A stretch of DNA of 64,000 bases from Ensifer sp. LC11 (GCF_001695835.1 NZ_MBSO01000009.1:96437-160436), one strand, 5' to 3'; shown: positions 34,619-43,796, numbered from the stretch's first letter. Notes: generated from the letters alone by a model not told the origin. Program-made: numbers and translations.

Positions 34619-36072
34619 GCTTTGTCCTCCGCACTCCTGTTCATGCCGAGTGCCTCTTCGCGCGACCAGATCTCACCGTCGATCTGGCCCTGCAGCTCCG
34701 GATAATCGGCGGCGTGGAACACCGGCTCGAGACCCTGCCGGCGCTGGGCGAAATAGTCCTTCGTCAGCTTCACGATGGTACCGGAGAGAAGCAGGATGGC
34801 AATGAGGTTGATCGTCGCCATCAGGCCCATGGAGGCGTCGGCCGCGTCAAAAACGGTGGTGATGCTCTCGGATGCGCCCCAGACCACCATGACGAGCACG
34901 GCGCAGCGCATGATCATGACGCCTAGACGGTTGGCGCCGCCGAGATAGGTGAGCGCGTTCTCGGCATAGGAATAGTTGCCGATGATCGAAGTGAAGGCGA
35001 AGAAGAAGATCGCAATGGCGATGAAGTAGCTGCCGGCCCAGCCGATATGCACGTTCATCGCCGCTTGGGTCAGCTGGGTGCCTGTCACGCCGGAGCCTGG
35101 CTCCAAGGTACCCGAAAGGAGAATCATCACCGAAGTCGCGGTGCAGATCAGAATGGTATCGATGAAGACGCCGAGCGACTGCACGAAGCCTTGCGATGCC
35201 GGGTGGTGCGGTACGGGGGTGGCCACGGCGGCGATGTTCGGAGCCGAGCCCATGCCCGCTTCGTTGGAGAAGAGGCCGCGCTTGACGCCATTCATCATCG
35301 CCGCAGCGACGCCGCCAGCGACACCGCCTGCGGCTTCCTGCAGGCCAAAGGCGCTGGAGATGATGGTCCAGAGCGCGCTCGGCACGATCGCCGCATTGGC
35401 AACCAGCACATAGATCGCCGTCAGGAGATAGGCGATCGCCATGAAGGGAACGACGATTTCGGCGACGCGGGCGATCTGACGAATGCCGCCGAAGATGACG
35501 ATGCCGGAGATCGCCGCGACCGCAAGGCCGACGACGACCTTGGGAACGCCAAAGGCGCCCTGAACCGCGTCGGCGATGGAATTGGCCTGTACCGCGTTGA
35601 AGACGAGGCCGAAGGAAAGGATGAGGCAGACGGAGAAGATCGTCGCCGCCCAGGGCGCGTTGAGGCCGCGGGCGATGTAGAAGGCCGGGCCGCCGCGGTA
35701 CTGGCCGTCCTCGTTGCGGACCTTGTAGAGCTGCGCCAGCGCGCTTTCCGCGTAGGCCGTCGCCATGCCGACGAGCGCAACCATCCACATCCAGAAGGTG
35801 GCGCCCGGCCCGCCGAGATAGAGGGCGACGGCAACGCCGGCGAGGTTGCCGGTGCCGACGCGGGACGCAAGGCTGACGGTCAGCGCCTGGAAGGGGCTGA
35901 TGCCGGCCGCATCCTTGGAGCTGCCGCTGCTCAACACCCGGAACATCTCGCCAAAATGCACGATCTGCGGAAAGCCGAGACGCAGGGTGAAATAGATGCC
36001 GACCGCGAGCAGGCCGTAAATCAGCACGTAGCCCCAAAAGATCGTGTTCAGAAAGCCGATGACGGTGTCCAT
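34594..36072 (-). CDS. Alanine/glycine:cation symporter (AGCS family)
   Basis: 492-residue polytopic membrane protein with about eleven helices. AGCS signatures: SPFQALTVSLASRVGTGNLAGVAVAL near residue 65, KRGLFSNEAGMGSAPNIAAVA near residue 270, and FTSIIGNYSYAENALTYLGG. It imports alanine or glycine with Na+ or H+. The ATG at 36072 is preferred because GAGGAACC precedes it; ATG 36084 is the alternative. Diverges from fixG across a region with four 21-bp repeats and an FNR box. Confidence 0.93.
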   Translation of the reverse strand: MDTVIGFLNTIFWGYVLIYGLLAVGIYFTLRLGFPQIVHFGEMFRVLSSGSSKDAAGISPFQALTVSLASRVGTGNLAGVAVALYLGGPGATFWMWMVALVGMATAYAESALAQLYKVRNEDGQYRGGPAFYIARGLNAPWAATIFSVCLILSFGLVFNAVQANSIADAVQGAFGVPKVVVGLAVAAISGIVIFGGIRQIARVAEIVVPFMAIAYLLTAIYVLVANAAIVPSALWTIISSAFGLQEAAGGVAGGVAAAMMNGVKRGLFSNEAGMGSAPNIAAVATPVPHHPASQGFVQSLGVFIDTILICTATSVMILLSGTLEPGSGVTGTQLTQAAMNVHIGWAGSYFIAIAIFFFAFTSIIGNYSYAENALTYLGGANRLGVMIMRCAVLVMVVWGASESITTVFDAADASMGLMATINLIAILLLSGTIVKLTKDYFAQRRQGLEPVFHAADYPELQGQIDGEIWSREEALGMNRSAEDKAWTAPAGR

Positions 36073-36135
36073 GCGGTTCCTCATTGGTATTTGCTGGATG
36101 TGGTGATGTCGCGATCCGCGATGGCGGATCGGATG

Positions 36136-36219
36136 CGAAAGCCCGGGCATTTCAAACGAAAGCCTGGGCATGTCGTGCGGAGGCCTGGGCATTTCCTATG
36201 AAAGCCTGGGCGTTTCGCC
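36136..36219. repeat. Four direct repeats of exactly 21 bp
   Basis: Units start at 36136, 36157, 36178 and 36199. Consensus CGAAAGCCTGGGCATTTC plus three variable bases; the core GCCYGGGC is (near-)palindromic. The spacing equals two helical turns, so the sites would lie on one face of DNA. Located between the agcS and fixG promoters, 26 bases from the FNR box. Confidence 0.85.
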
Positions 36220-36245
36220 GCATGCAGGGGCTTTAGCCCGCAAAC

Positions 36246-36259
36246 TTGACACAGATCAA
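36246..36259 (+). promoter_or_regulatory. FNR/FixK box upstream of fixG
   Basis: TTGACACAGATCAA, one base from the perfect TTGAT-N4-ATCAA, 66 bases before the fixG ATG. Confidence 0.85.
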
Positions 36260-36325
36260 CGTTTTCCGGCGCCAGATCGGGCAAAACACGGCGCAATACA
36301 TGACATATCCGGGGATTTCCCACAA

Positions 36326-37900
36326 ATGAGCCCTCAATCCGCCGCAAATCCTGCCTCTGTCGAACGTCACGAGGCCGAGCCGGTCAATGCGGCGCATGTG
36401 CGCAAGCCGCTCTACGAAAAGCGCAAGAAGATCTTCCCGAAACGCGCCGAAGGCAGCTTCCGCCGCTTCAAGTGGTTGGTGATGCTGGTGACGCTCGGCA
36501 TCTACTACCTGACGCCCTGGATCCGCTGGGATCGCGGCGAGCATGCGCCGGATCAGGCCGTACTCGTCGATCTCGCGGCCCGGCGCTTCTACTTCTTCTT
36601 CATCGAGATCTGGCCGCAGGAATTCTTCTTCGTTGCCGGCCTACTCGTCATGGCGGGCTTCGGCCTGTTTCTGGTGACCTCGGCCGTCGGCCGTGCCTGG
36701 TGCGGCTATACCTGTCCGCAGACCGTTTGGGTCGATCTCTTCCTGGTGGTCGAGCGCTACATCGAAGGCGACCGCAACGCCCGCATGAAGCTCGACGCCG
36801 GTCCCTGGACGGTTGCCAAGGTCGCCAAGCGCGTATCGAAGCACTCGATCTGGATCCTGATCGGCATTGCCACCGGCGGCGCCTGGATCTTCTATTTCGC
36901 CGATGCGCCGACGCTGCTCAAGAGCTTCGTTTTGCTGGAGGCGCCGACGGTTGCCTATATGACCGTCGCGATTCTCACGGCGACGACCTATGTCTTCGGC
37001 GGGCTGATGCGCGAGCAGGTCTGCACGTACATGTGCCCGTGGCCGCGCATCCAGGCGGCGATGCTGGATGAAAACTCGCTGGTCGTCACCTATAACGACT
37101 GGCGCGGCGAGCCGCGCTCGCGCCACCAGAAGAAGGCGGTCGCGGCCGGCGAGGCCGTCGGCGATTGCGTCGACTGCAACGCCTGCGTCGTGGTCTGTCC
37201 GATGGGCATCGACATTCGCGACGGCCAGCAGCTCGAATGCATCACCTGCGCGCTGTGCATCGACGCCTGCGACGGCGTCATGGACAAGCTCGGCCGCGAG
37301 CGCGGGCTGATTTCCTATGCGACGCTCAACGACTATGCCGCCAACATGGCTCTTGCCACCAATGGCGGCACGGCGGCGCTTGACCCCAGCCGCGTTCGCA
37401 ACGCCGATGGAGCCTTCGTCGACAAGGTGCGTCATTTCAACTGGAAGATCGTCTTCCGTCCGCGCGTGCTCGTCTATCTCGGCGTCTGGACGCTCGTCGG
37501 CATCGGCCTGCTTTACGCGCTGCTTTCGCGCGACCGGCTGGAGCTCAATGTGCTGCACGATCGCAACCCGCAATTCGTGGTCGAGTCCGACGGTTCGGTG
37601 CGCAACGGCTACATGGTCAAACTCTTGAACATGATCCCCGAACAACGCACCATCATGCTTGCGATCGACGGTCTGCCGTCGGCGACGATGCGCATCGCCG
37701 GCCAGGCGCCGGGCGACGGCCGCACCTTTGCCATCGGCGTCGACCCGGACAAGGTGACGGCGGTGAAGGTGTTCGTGACGCTGCCGAAGGACAAACTTGG
37801 CGAAGCGGCTGACGGCTTCAGCCTGATCGTCGAGGATCCGTCGAGCCACGAGCGCGACGTCTACAAGGCCAATTTCAACAGCCCGGGAGCCGCGAAATGA
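36326..37900 (+). CDS. fixG: cbb3 oxidase assembly ferredoxin-like protein FixG (CcoG)
   Basis: 524-residue inner-membrane protein with iron-sulfur sites, needed for cbb3 oxidase maturation (CcoG reduces copper in related bacteria). It has about five membrane helices; Cys-Pro motifs WCGYTCPQTVW and CTYMCPWPRIQ; two ferredoxin-type 4Fe-4S sets DCVDCNACVVVCPMG and CITCALCIDACD; and a C-terminal immunoglobulin-like periplasmic part. The ATG at 36326 gives the family-like N-terminus; a longer frame reaching into the 21-bp repeats is spurious. First gene of fixGHIS with coupled starts. Confidence 0.96.
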   Translation: MSPQSAANPASVERHEAEPVNAAHVRKPLYEKRKKIFPKRAEGSFRRFKWLVMLVTLGIYYLTPWIRWDRGEHAPDQAVLVDLAARRFYFFFIEIWPQEFFFVAGLLVMAGFGLFLVTSAVGRAWCGYTCPQTVWVDLFLVVERYIEGDRNARMKLDAGPWTVAKVAKRVSKHSIWILIGIATGGAWIFYFADAPTLLKSFVLLEAPTVAYMTVAILTATTYVFGGLMREQVCTYMCPWPRIQAAMLDENSLVVTYNDWRGEPRSRHQKKAVAAGEAVGDCVDCNACVVVCPMGIDIRDGQQLECITCALCIDACDGVMDKLGRERGLISYATLNDYAANMALATNGGTAALDPSRVRNADGAFVDKVRHFNWKIVFRPRVLVYLGVWTLVGIGLLYALLSRDRLELNVLHDRNPQFVVESDGSVRNGYMVKLLNMIPEQRTIMLAIDGLPSATMRIAGQAPGDGRTFAIGVDPDKVTAVKVFVTLPKDKLGEAADGFSLIVEDPSSHERDVYKANFNSPGAAK

Positions 37901-38394
37901 CGACCAAAGAGGCAAAGGCACCGCGCCCCTTCACCGGCTGGCACATGCTGGGCGTCATGGTGCTGTTCTTCGGCACGATCATCACCGTCAATCTGATCAT
38001 GGCCTGGAATGCCAGCCACAGCTGGAGCGGGCTGGTGGTGCAGAACACCTATGTCGCGAGCCAGCAGTTCAACGGCAAGGTGAAGGAGGCAAAGGCCTTT
38101 GCCGCTGACGGGCTCGACGGCAAGCTCAGCGTTGAGAAAGAGGCGCTCCGCTACACGTTGACGCGCCGGGGCAATCCGGAGATGACCGCCGACAAGGTGG
38201 TGGCTGTGCTGAAGCGTCCGGTCGAGGAGCATGAGGACGTCACGGTTGAAATGGCGCATCAGGGCGCGGGCGTATTCGTTGCCGCGACCGCGCTGAAGCG
38301 CGGCCAGTGGATCGCCGACATTACCGCGACCGCGGGCGACGCCGTCGTCTACCGCCAGGCCATCCGCTTCATGGTGCCGGGGGAAACGCCATGA
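37897..38394 (+). CDS. fixH: cbb3 oxidase assembly protein FixH
   Basis: 165-residue protein with one N-terminal membrane helix (WHMLGVMVLFFGTIITVNLIMAW) and a periplasmic domain of the FixH/CcoH family. It helps assemble or stabilise the oxidase. It overlaps fixG by ATGA and ends in an ATGA overlap with fixI. Confidence 0.95.
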   Translation: MTTKEAKAPRPFTGWHMLGVMVLFFGTIITVNLIMAWNASHSWSGLVVQNTYVASQQFNGKVKEAKAFAADGLDGKLSVEKEALRYTLTRRGNPEMTADKVVAVLKRPVEEHEDVTVEMAHQGAGVFVAATALKRGQWIADITATAGDAVVYRQAIRFMVPGETP

Positions 38395-40682
38395 GCTGCT
38401 GCGCTCCAGGAACCGAAGCGGCTCTGGAGATCGACAGGGCCGGGCAGGGACTGCCAACCTCGGAAGAGCTGTGGCTGATGAGCCGCTCGCTCGGTGGTGG
38501 TCTGCGCCAGACCGATCTCAGCGTTCCCGGCGTGCACTGCGGCGCCTGCATCGCCACGCTTGAAGGCGCCTTGAAGGTGCTGCCCGAGGTCGAGCGCGCC
38601 CGCGTCAACCTTTCGTCGCGCCGTGTCTCGGTCGTCTGGAAGGAAGAGACGGGCGGCACACGCACCGAGCCGCGGGAACTGGCGCGTGTCATCCGCGCGC
38701 GCGGCTACGAGACCCATCTTTTTGCCCCGGGTGAGGAAGACGGCGACCAGACGCTGAAGCAGCTGGTGCGCGCCGTTGCCGTTGCCGGCTTCGCCTCGGC
38801 CAACATCATGCTTTTGTCCGTTTCCGTCTGGTCGGGGGCAGAGGCGGCCACGCGCGATCTCTTCCACTGGGTTTCGGCGCTGATCGCCGCGCCGACGCTG
38901 ATCTATTCGGGGCGCTTCTTCTATGCTTCCGCCTGGAATGCGCTGAGGCACGGCCGCACGAATATGGACGTGCCGATTGCGCTGGCGATCACGCTCTCCT
39001 TCTCGATCTCGCTCTATGAGACGATCACCCACGGCACTCATGCCTGGTTCGACGGGACCGTGATGCTGCTCTTTTTCCTGCTGATCGGCCGCACGCTCGA
39101 TCATATGATGCGCGGGCGCGCGCGCTCGGCGATCAGCACCCTGGCGAGGCTTTCGCCGCGTGGCGCCATGGTCGTCGATGCCGATGGCGGGCGGGAATAT
39201 CGGCCTGTCGACGAGATCAAGACGGGAGAGAAGCTGGCGATTGCCGCCGGCGAACGCATCCCGGTCGACGGGCGCATCCTCCTTGGCGCCAGCGACCTCG
39301 ATCGCTCGATCGTCAATGGCGAGAGTGCGCCCGCGCCGGTGAAGGCCGGCGACACAGTCGAGGCCGGCACGCTGAACCTCACCGGGCCGCTGACGATCGA
39401 AGCGACGGCGGCGGCGCGCGATTCGCTGCTTGCCGAAATCATGGGCCTGATGGAGGCCGCCGAAGGGGGCAGGGCGCGCTATCGCCGCATCGCCGACCGC
39501 GCGGCGCAATACTATTCGCCGGCGGTGCATCTGCTGGCGCTTGCAAGTTTCATCGGCTGGATGTTCGTCAACGGCGATTTCCACCATGCGATGCTGGTGG
39601 CGGTCGCCGTGCTGATCATCACCTGCCCCTGCGCGCTCGGCCTTGCTGTGCCGGTCGTGCAGGTGATCGCCGCCGGGCGGCTCTTCCAGAACGGCGTCAT
39701 GGTCAAGGACGGCTCCGCCATGGAGCGGCTTGCCGAGATCGATGCGGTGCTGCTCGACAAGACTGGCACGCTGACCGTGGGCGAACCGCGGCTCGTCAAT
39801 GGTCCGAACATACAGCCGGCGGTGCTGGCGACGGCGGCGGGGCTTGCCGCCCATTCCCGCCATCCGCTGGCGATGGCCATCCATGATGCAGCGAGGCTTG
39901 CCCCCGTCGTTGCCGGTGAGATCCGCGAAATTCCGGGTGCCGGCATCGAGGCCCATACGGAGGCGGGTATCTACCGGCTCGGCAGCCGCGCCTTTGCCTG
40001 TGGCGATGCCGGCGAAGCGAGCGGCCAGTCCGAGGCGATCCTGTCGCTCGATGGTCGCGCGCTTGCCTGCTTTCGCTTCGAGGACCGCTTGCGGCCCTTC
40101 GCCCGTGAGAGCATCGCGGAACTGGGCCGGCTCGGGCTTTCGACCGGTATTCTCTCCGGCGACCGCGAGCCTGTTGTCGCGGCCCTTGCCCACCGGGTCG
40201 GCATCGAGCGCTTCCGGGCGGAACTGACGCCGCGCGGCAAGGTCGACGAATGCGCGGCTGCGGCCGAGGGCGGCCATCGCGTGCTGATGGTCGGCGACGG
40301 TATCAACGATGCGCCGGCGCTTCGGGCAGCCCATGTTTCGATGGCGCCGGCGACGGCTGCCGATGTCGGGCGCCAGGCGGCCGATTTCGTCTTCCTGCAC
40401 CAGGGGCTGAACGCCGTGCCGATGGCGATCGACACCTCGCGCCGCGCCGGCCGGCTGATCCGCCAGAACTTTGCGCTGGCGATCGGCTACAACGTGATTG
40501 CCGTTCCGATCGCGATCCTCGGCTATGCGACCCCGCTGATCGCAGCGGTCGCCATGTCGACCTCGTCGGTCATCGTCGTGGTCAACGCCTTGCGGCTGAG
40601 GGCTGCCACCGGCAATGTCGCCGAGGCGGCACCGGACGGCAAGGCGTCTGCCGCATTGCAGCCGGTCGGGAGCGCTTCATGA
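38391..40682 (+). CDS. fixI: Copper-type P-type ATPase FixI (CcoI)
   Basis: 763-residue P1B ATPase that supplies copper to the cbb3 oxidase. Domain order: Cys-rich start (MSCCAPG); HMA domain with GVHCGACIATLEGAL near residue 50; membrane helices; actuator loop; CPC metal site in TCPCALGLAVPVV; phosphorylation motif DKTGTLTVGEP near residue 457; and hinge GDGINDAPALRAAHVS. Both the copper-binding CxxC and CPC are intact. Coupled to fixH (ATGA) and fixS (ATGA). Confidence 0.97.
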   Translation: MSCCAPGTEAALEIDRAGQGLPTSEELWLMSRSLGGGLRQTDLSVPGVHCGACIATLEGALKVLPEVERARVNLSSRRVSVVWKEETGGTRTEPRELARVIRARGYETHLFAPGEEDGDQTLKQLVRAVAVAGFASANIMLLSVSVWSGAEAATRDLFHWVSALIAAPTLIYSGRFFYASAWNALRHGRTNMDVPIALAITLSFSISLYETITHGTHAWFDGTVMLLFFLLIGRTLDHMMRGRARSAISTLARLSPRGAMVVDADGGREYRPVDEIKTGEKLAIAAGERIPVDGRILLGASDLDRSIVNGESAPAPVKAGDTVEAGTLNLTGPLTIEATAAARDSLLAEIMGLMEAAEGGRARYRRIADRAAQYYSPAVHLLALASFIGWMFVNGDFHHAMLVAVAVLIITCPCALGLAVPVVQVIAAGRLFQNGVMVKDGSAMERLAEIDAVLLDKTGTLTVGEPRLVNGPNIQPAVLATAAGLAAHSRHPLAMAIHDAARLAPVVAGEIREIPGAGIEAHTEAGIYRLGSRAFACGDAGEASGQSEAILSLDGRALACFRFEDRLRPFARESIAELGRLGLSTGILSGDREPVVAALAHRVGIERFRAELTPRGKVDECAAAAEGGHRVLMVGDGINDAPALRAAHVSMAPATAADVGRQAADFVFLHQGLNAVPMAIDTSRRAGRLIRQNFALAIGYNVIAVPIAILGYATPLIAAVAMSTSSVIVVVNALRLRAATGNVAEAAPDGKASAALQPVGSAS

Positions 40683-40837
40683 ACACGTTGATCTATCTCA
40701 TACCGATTGCGCTGTTTCTCGGCGGGATCGGCCTCGTCGCCTTCCTCTGGGCGCTGAAAAGCGGCCAGTACGAGGATCTCGAAGGCGCCTCCTGGCGGGT
40801 GCTCGACGATGGCGACGGTAAGCCCGAAAAGAAGTGA
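40679..40837 (+). CDS. fixS: cbb3 oxidase maturation protein FixS (CcoS)
   Basis: 52-residue single-helix membrane protein: MNTLIYLIPIALFLGGIGLVAFLWALKSGQYEDLEG, the CcoS signature (helix followed by FLWALKSGQYEDLEGAS), then a short acidic tail. Overlaps the end of fixI by ATGA. Last gene of the fixGHIS unit. Confidence 0.95.
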   Translation: MNTLIYLIPIALFLGGIGLVAFLWALKSGQYEDLEGASWRVLDDGDGKPEKK

Positions 40838-41017
40838 TTTTGTCAGGAATCGCTTGTCGCTAATCGATTTGAATGCCAAAACAACCTCCGCCGTCGCTTC
40901 TCGCACCAGGGCCTTCGACAGAGCCCGCCACGAGTAGGCGAAGTTCAATTCGAAGGGCCGGCTTTGACGCGTTTATCCCGATCGCGTCCGGCACTTCTGT
41001 CCAATGGAGGCAATCAC

Positions 41018-42448
41018 GTGTCACAGGCGGAAATCGGCCTAATCGGTCTCGGTGTCATGGGCTCGAACCTGGCGCTCAACATCGCTGAAAAAGGCAACAA
41101 GATCGCGGTGTTCAACCGCACCGTCGAAGCGACGCACAAATTCTACGCGGAAGCCGGCGAACTGAAGGGCCAGATCGTACCCTGCGACACGATTGAAGAG
41201 TTCGTTGCCGCCATCCGCCCGCCGCGGCCGATCATCATCATGATCAAGGCCGGCGAGCCGGTCGACCAGCAGATGGAGATCCTCAAGCCCTATCTTTCCA
41301 AGGGCGACATCATGATCGATGCCGGCAACGCCAACTTCCGCGACACGATGCGCCGCTTCGAGGCGCTGAAGGATTCGGGCCTCACCTTCATCGGCATGGG
41401 TGTTTCCGGTGGCGAGGAAGGCGCGCGCCACGGTCCGTCGATCATGGTCGGCGGTAAGGAAGAGTCCTGGAAGCGCGTCGAGAGCGTGCTGACCTCGATC
41501 GCCGCCAAGTACGACAACGACCCGTGCGTCGCCTGGCTCGGCGAAAATGGCGCCGGCCACTTCGTCAAGACCATTCACAACGGCATCGAATATGCCGACA
41601 TGCAGATGATCGCCGAAATCTACGGCATCCTGCGCGACGGCCTGAAGATGTCGGCGACCGAGATCGGCGAAGTCTTCGGCACCTGGAACAAGGGGCGCCT
41701 CAATTCCTACCTGATCGAGATCTCCGAGAAGGTGCTGAAGGCAGCCGATCCTTTGACCGGCAAGCCGATCGTCGACCTGATCCTCGACAAGGCCGGCCAG
41801 AAGGGCACCGGCAAGTGGTCGGTGATCGAGGCGCAGAACATGGGCGTTCCGGCAACCGCGATCGAAGCGGCCGTTGCGGCGCGCAGCATCTCCTCTGCCA
41901 AGGCAGAGCGCGAAGCGGCCGAGAAGATCCTCGGCCTGCCTGAGGTCGGTGAGTTCAAGGTGGCTGACAAGGCCGCCTTCATCAAGGATCTCGAAAGCGC
42001 GCTGCTCGCCGCCAAGATCGGCGCCTATGCGCAAGGCTTTGCGGTCATGTCGGCGGCGTCGAAGGAGTTCAACTGGAACCTGCCGATGCCGACCATTGCC
42101 AAGATCTGGCGCGCCGGCTGCATCATCCGCTCGCAGTTCCTGGATGAGATCACCACTGCCTTCACCAAGGCGCCTGATGCCGCCAACCTGATCGTCACGC
42201 CGGCCTTTGCCGCCATGGTCAAGGAAACCGACGGAGCGCTGCGCCGCGTCGTCTCGGCAGCCGTTCTCGGCGGCCTGCCGGTGCCGGCGCTCGCTTCGGC
42301 GCTTGGCTACTTCGACAGCTACCGCCGCGGCCGCGGCACGGCCAACGTCATCCAGGCGCAGCGCGACTTCTTCGGCGCGCACGGCTTCGACCGCGTCGAT
42401 GGTGCCGACAGCCACCACGGCCCGTGGGGCAGCGGCCTCAACGGCTAG
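41018..42448 (+). CDS. gnd: 6-phosphogluconate dehydrogenase, decarboxylating
   Basis: 476-residue pentose-phosphate enzyme that makes ribulose 5-phosphate, CO2 and NADPH. NADP Rossmann motif IGLIGLGVMGSNLALNIAEKG near residue 6, substrate block GVSGGEEGARHGPSIMVGG near residue 128, and the catalytic-lysine segment GAGHFVKTIHNGIEYADMQ near residue 185. The GTG at 41018 is set by ATGGAGG upstream. Stand-alone gene with a terminator at 42574. Confidence 0.97.
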   Translation: MSQAEIGLIGLGVMGSNLALNIAEKGNKIAVFNRTVEATHKFYAEAGELKGQIVPCDTIEEFVAAIRPPRPIIIMIKAGEPVDQQMEILKPYLSKGDIMIDAGNANFRDTMRRFEALKDSGLTFIGMGVSGGEEGARHGPSIMVGGKEESWKRVESVLTSIAAKYDNDPCVAWLGENGAGHFVKTIHNGIEYADMQMIAEIYGILRDGLKMSATEIGEVFGTWNKGRLNSYLIEISEKVLKAADPLTGKPIVDLILDKAGQKGTGKWSVIEAQNMGVPATAIEAAVAARSISSAKAEREAAEKILGLPEVGEFKVADKAAFIKDLESALLAAKIGAYAQGFAVMSAASKEFNWNLPMPTIAKIWRAGCIIRSQFLDEITTAFTKAPDAANLIVTPAFAAMVKETDGALRRVVSAAVLGGLPVPALASALGYFDSYRRGRGTANVIQAQRDFFGAHGFDRVDGADSHHGPWGSGLNG

Positions 42449-42550
42449 AGCGCCGTGCGTTCATATGAACGCACCAAGGACGCTCCAGCGCTTTGATTCT
42501 AGAGCATCTTTCCGCCTCAGGTGAACCCACTTGAGAGCGGGATGCTCTAT
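42446..42550. repeat. Rhizobial palindromic repeats downstream of gnd
   Basis: A perfect 20-bp palindrome GTGCGTTCATATGAACGCAC (42455-42474) inside outer arms AGAGCG / CGCTC, followed by a second element with outer arms AGAGCATC / GATGCTCT (about 42502-42549) and inner stem CTCAGGTG / CACTTGAG. Confidence 0.75.
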
Positions 42551-42573
42551 GTCTCGACAGAGTGTTTCGAAGC

Positions 42574-42600
42574 GGGGCGGCCTTGGTCGCCCCGTTTGTA
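42574..42600 (+). terminator. Intrinsic terminator after gnd
   Basis: Stem GGGGCG (42574-42579) / CGCCCC (42588-42593), extended inward by CC/GG pairs, followed by GTTTGTATT. Confidence 0.6.
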
Positions 42601-42693
42601 TTGGTCTTGGTGACCCGCACCGTTCGGACAACACGCTAAGGCGCGTCGCAATCTCTCAGATTCGCTCCTCGCGCCTTATGTTTTTGATTTATC

Positions 42694-42740
42694 GCATATC
42701 GTTATCGCAAAACCGCTGCGCACTTTTGCGCGACATGCAT
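42694..42740. repeat. Rhizobial palindromic repeat related to the ccoQ copy
   Basis: CGCAAAA (42706-42712) / TTTTGCG (42724-42730) around loop CCGCTGCGCAC, the same loop as the copy in ccoQ, with outer GCATATCG / CGACATGC pieces. Confidence 0.65.
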
Positions 42741-42747
42741 TAGCCGG

Positions 42748-42924
42748 TCATCGAACCGCTGATATCTCTGCGGTTCCTGTGCCGTTGACTGCTCCAGGAT
42801 TGGAGCAGGACTTGATCGGCAGCACGGCGAACAGCGAGGCAATCATCAGCACAACTATGATCAGCACCAGCCTGTCGGTGAAGGCGGCTCGAAAAATCTG
42901 CAGCACATAGTGCTTCGTCTTCAT
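42748..42924 (-). CDS. Small single-span membrane protein
   Basis: 58 residues, MKTKHYVLQIFRAAFTDRLVLIIVVLMIASLFAVLPIKSC..., with a basic N-terminus and one clear hydrophobic helix of about 20 residues, then a short polar tail. It could be a small membrane protein or, less likely, an uncleaved signal peptide. The palindromic repeat abuts its 3' end. Family not recognised. Confidence 0.45.
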   Translation of the reverse strand: MKTKHYVLQIFRAAFTDRLVLIIVVLMIASLFAVLPIKSCSNPGAVNGTGTAEISAVR

Positions 42925-43110
42925 CGTGCCCACGCGCTTTCATCGCCACCTGTCTATGATGGCTTCCGCGCACCGTGGACGTCCTGCGTCCGGTCATGTG
43001 CTTTTGTCTGCGTCAGACGGGAAACTGCTGATCTCGCCCATTGTTCCAGCAAAGCAGGCTGGTGTTTCTAACGCCGCCGTGTCCCCTTGAAATCCGCTTG
43101 CGGGGCGCGA

Positions 43111-43464
43111 CTATCGCCGGTGGACGCTGCGATCGTTCCCCGCCCGCCGACGGTCGCCGGGGCCGCGCGGACCTTGCATCTTTTCCCGTTCATCGGATCG
43201 GCGGGAAAAGGGCACGACATGGCTTGTTCGCAACGGGGGCCGGCGCCGTGCCCGTAGCTTGCCCAGTCTTTTCGGGGGATCGACAAAGATGACCAGCAAA
43301 AAACCGACGGCCATCAGCACGTAGGTGGGGATGCCGGTCTTCGCGCTGGCAACGAAGGCACACAGGGTGGCGAAAGCAATGTAGATTGCGATGGTGAAGG
43401 GGTTGGACAGAAAGTCCCACACGCAATCGGAAATGCGAACTTTCCATGCAATTTTCGATGTCAT
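43111..43464 (-). CDS. Hypothetical small membrane protein with arginine-rich tail
   Basis: 117 residues from ATG 43464 (an in-frame ATG at 43473 adds three). Two hydrophobic segments, NPFTIAIYIAFATLCAFVAS and IPTYVLMAVGFLLVIFVDP, then a strongly basic tail rich in Arg from about residue 70 that looks like read-through of non-coding DNA or an RNA/phospholipid-binding tail. The real stop may have been lost. No family recognised; the neighbouring region 43475-43796 shows no gene. Confidence 0.45.
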   Translation of the reverse strand: MTSKIAWKVRISDCVWDFLSNPFTIAIYIAFATLCAFVASAKTGIPTYVLMAVGFLLVIFVDPPKRLGKLRARRRPPLRTSHVVPFSRRSDEREKMQGPRGPGDRRRAGNDRSVHRR

Positions 43465-43796
43465 GGCGGACATCACCTGTCTGAAGTGATTGGCAGCAGT
43501 CGCTGCGATGGCGCCCCAGCCCCAGCAATATGCGACCGGTCGCGTCGCGACAATGACACTCAGACCTTTGGCTGCGTGATTCGGACCAAAGTCCCATCGA
43601 TTTCGAGCCACGATCCGCTAGGATTTGTAGACGCTGCTACGGTAGCGCTTCACAAGAACGTAGACCTTTCAGTACCGATTTAGAGCGGAGTCGTGCCGTA
43701 CATTGGGGCTCTGCTTGTTTTGCCCCAGCCACCGCCAATGTGGCGGGAGCTGCGAAACGCTGGGCGCCGGCGCGCGACGCCCAGCTCGCTGTTTGA

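Noticed and set aside
36136..36219. CRISPR-like array
   Set aside because: The four 21-bp units are contiguous with no spacers and no cas genes are present; direct tandem repeats instead.
38349..40400. 683-codon minus-strand open frame across fixI
   Set aside because: Antisense shadow; all P-type ATPase motifs lie on the plus strand.
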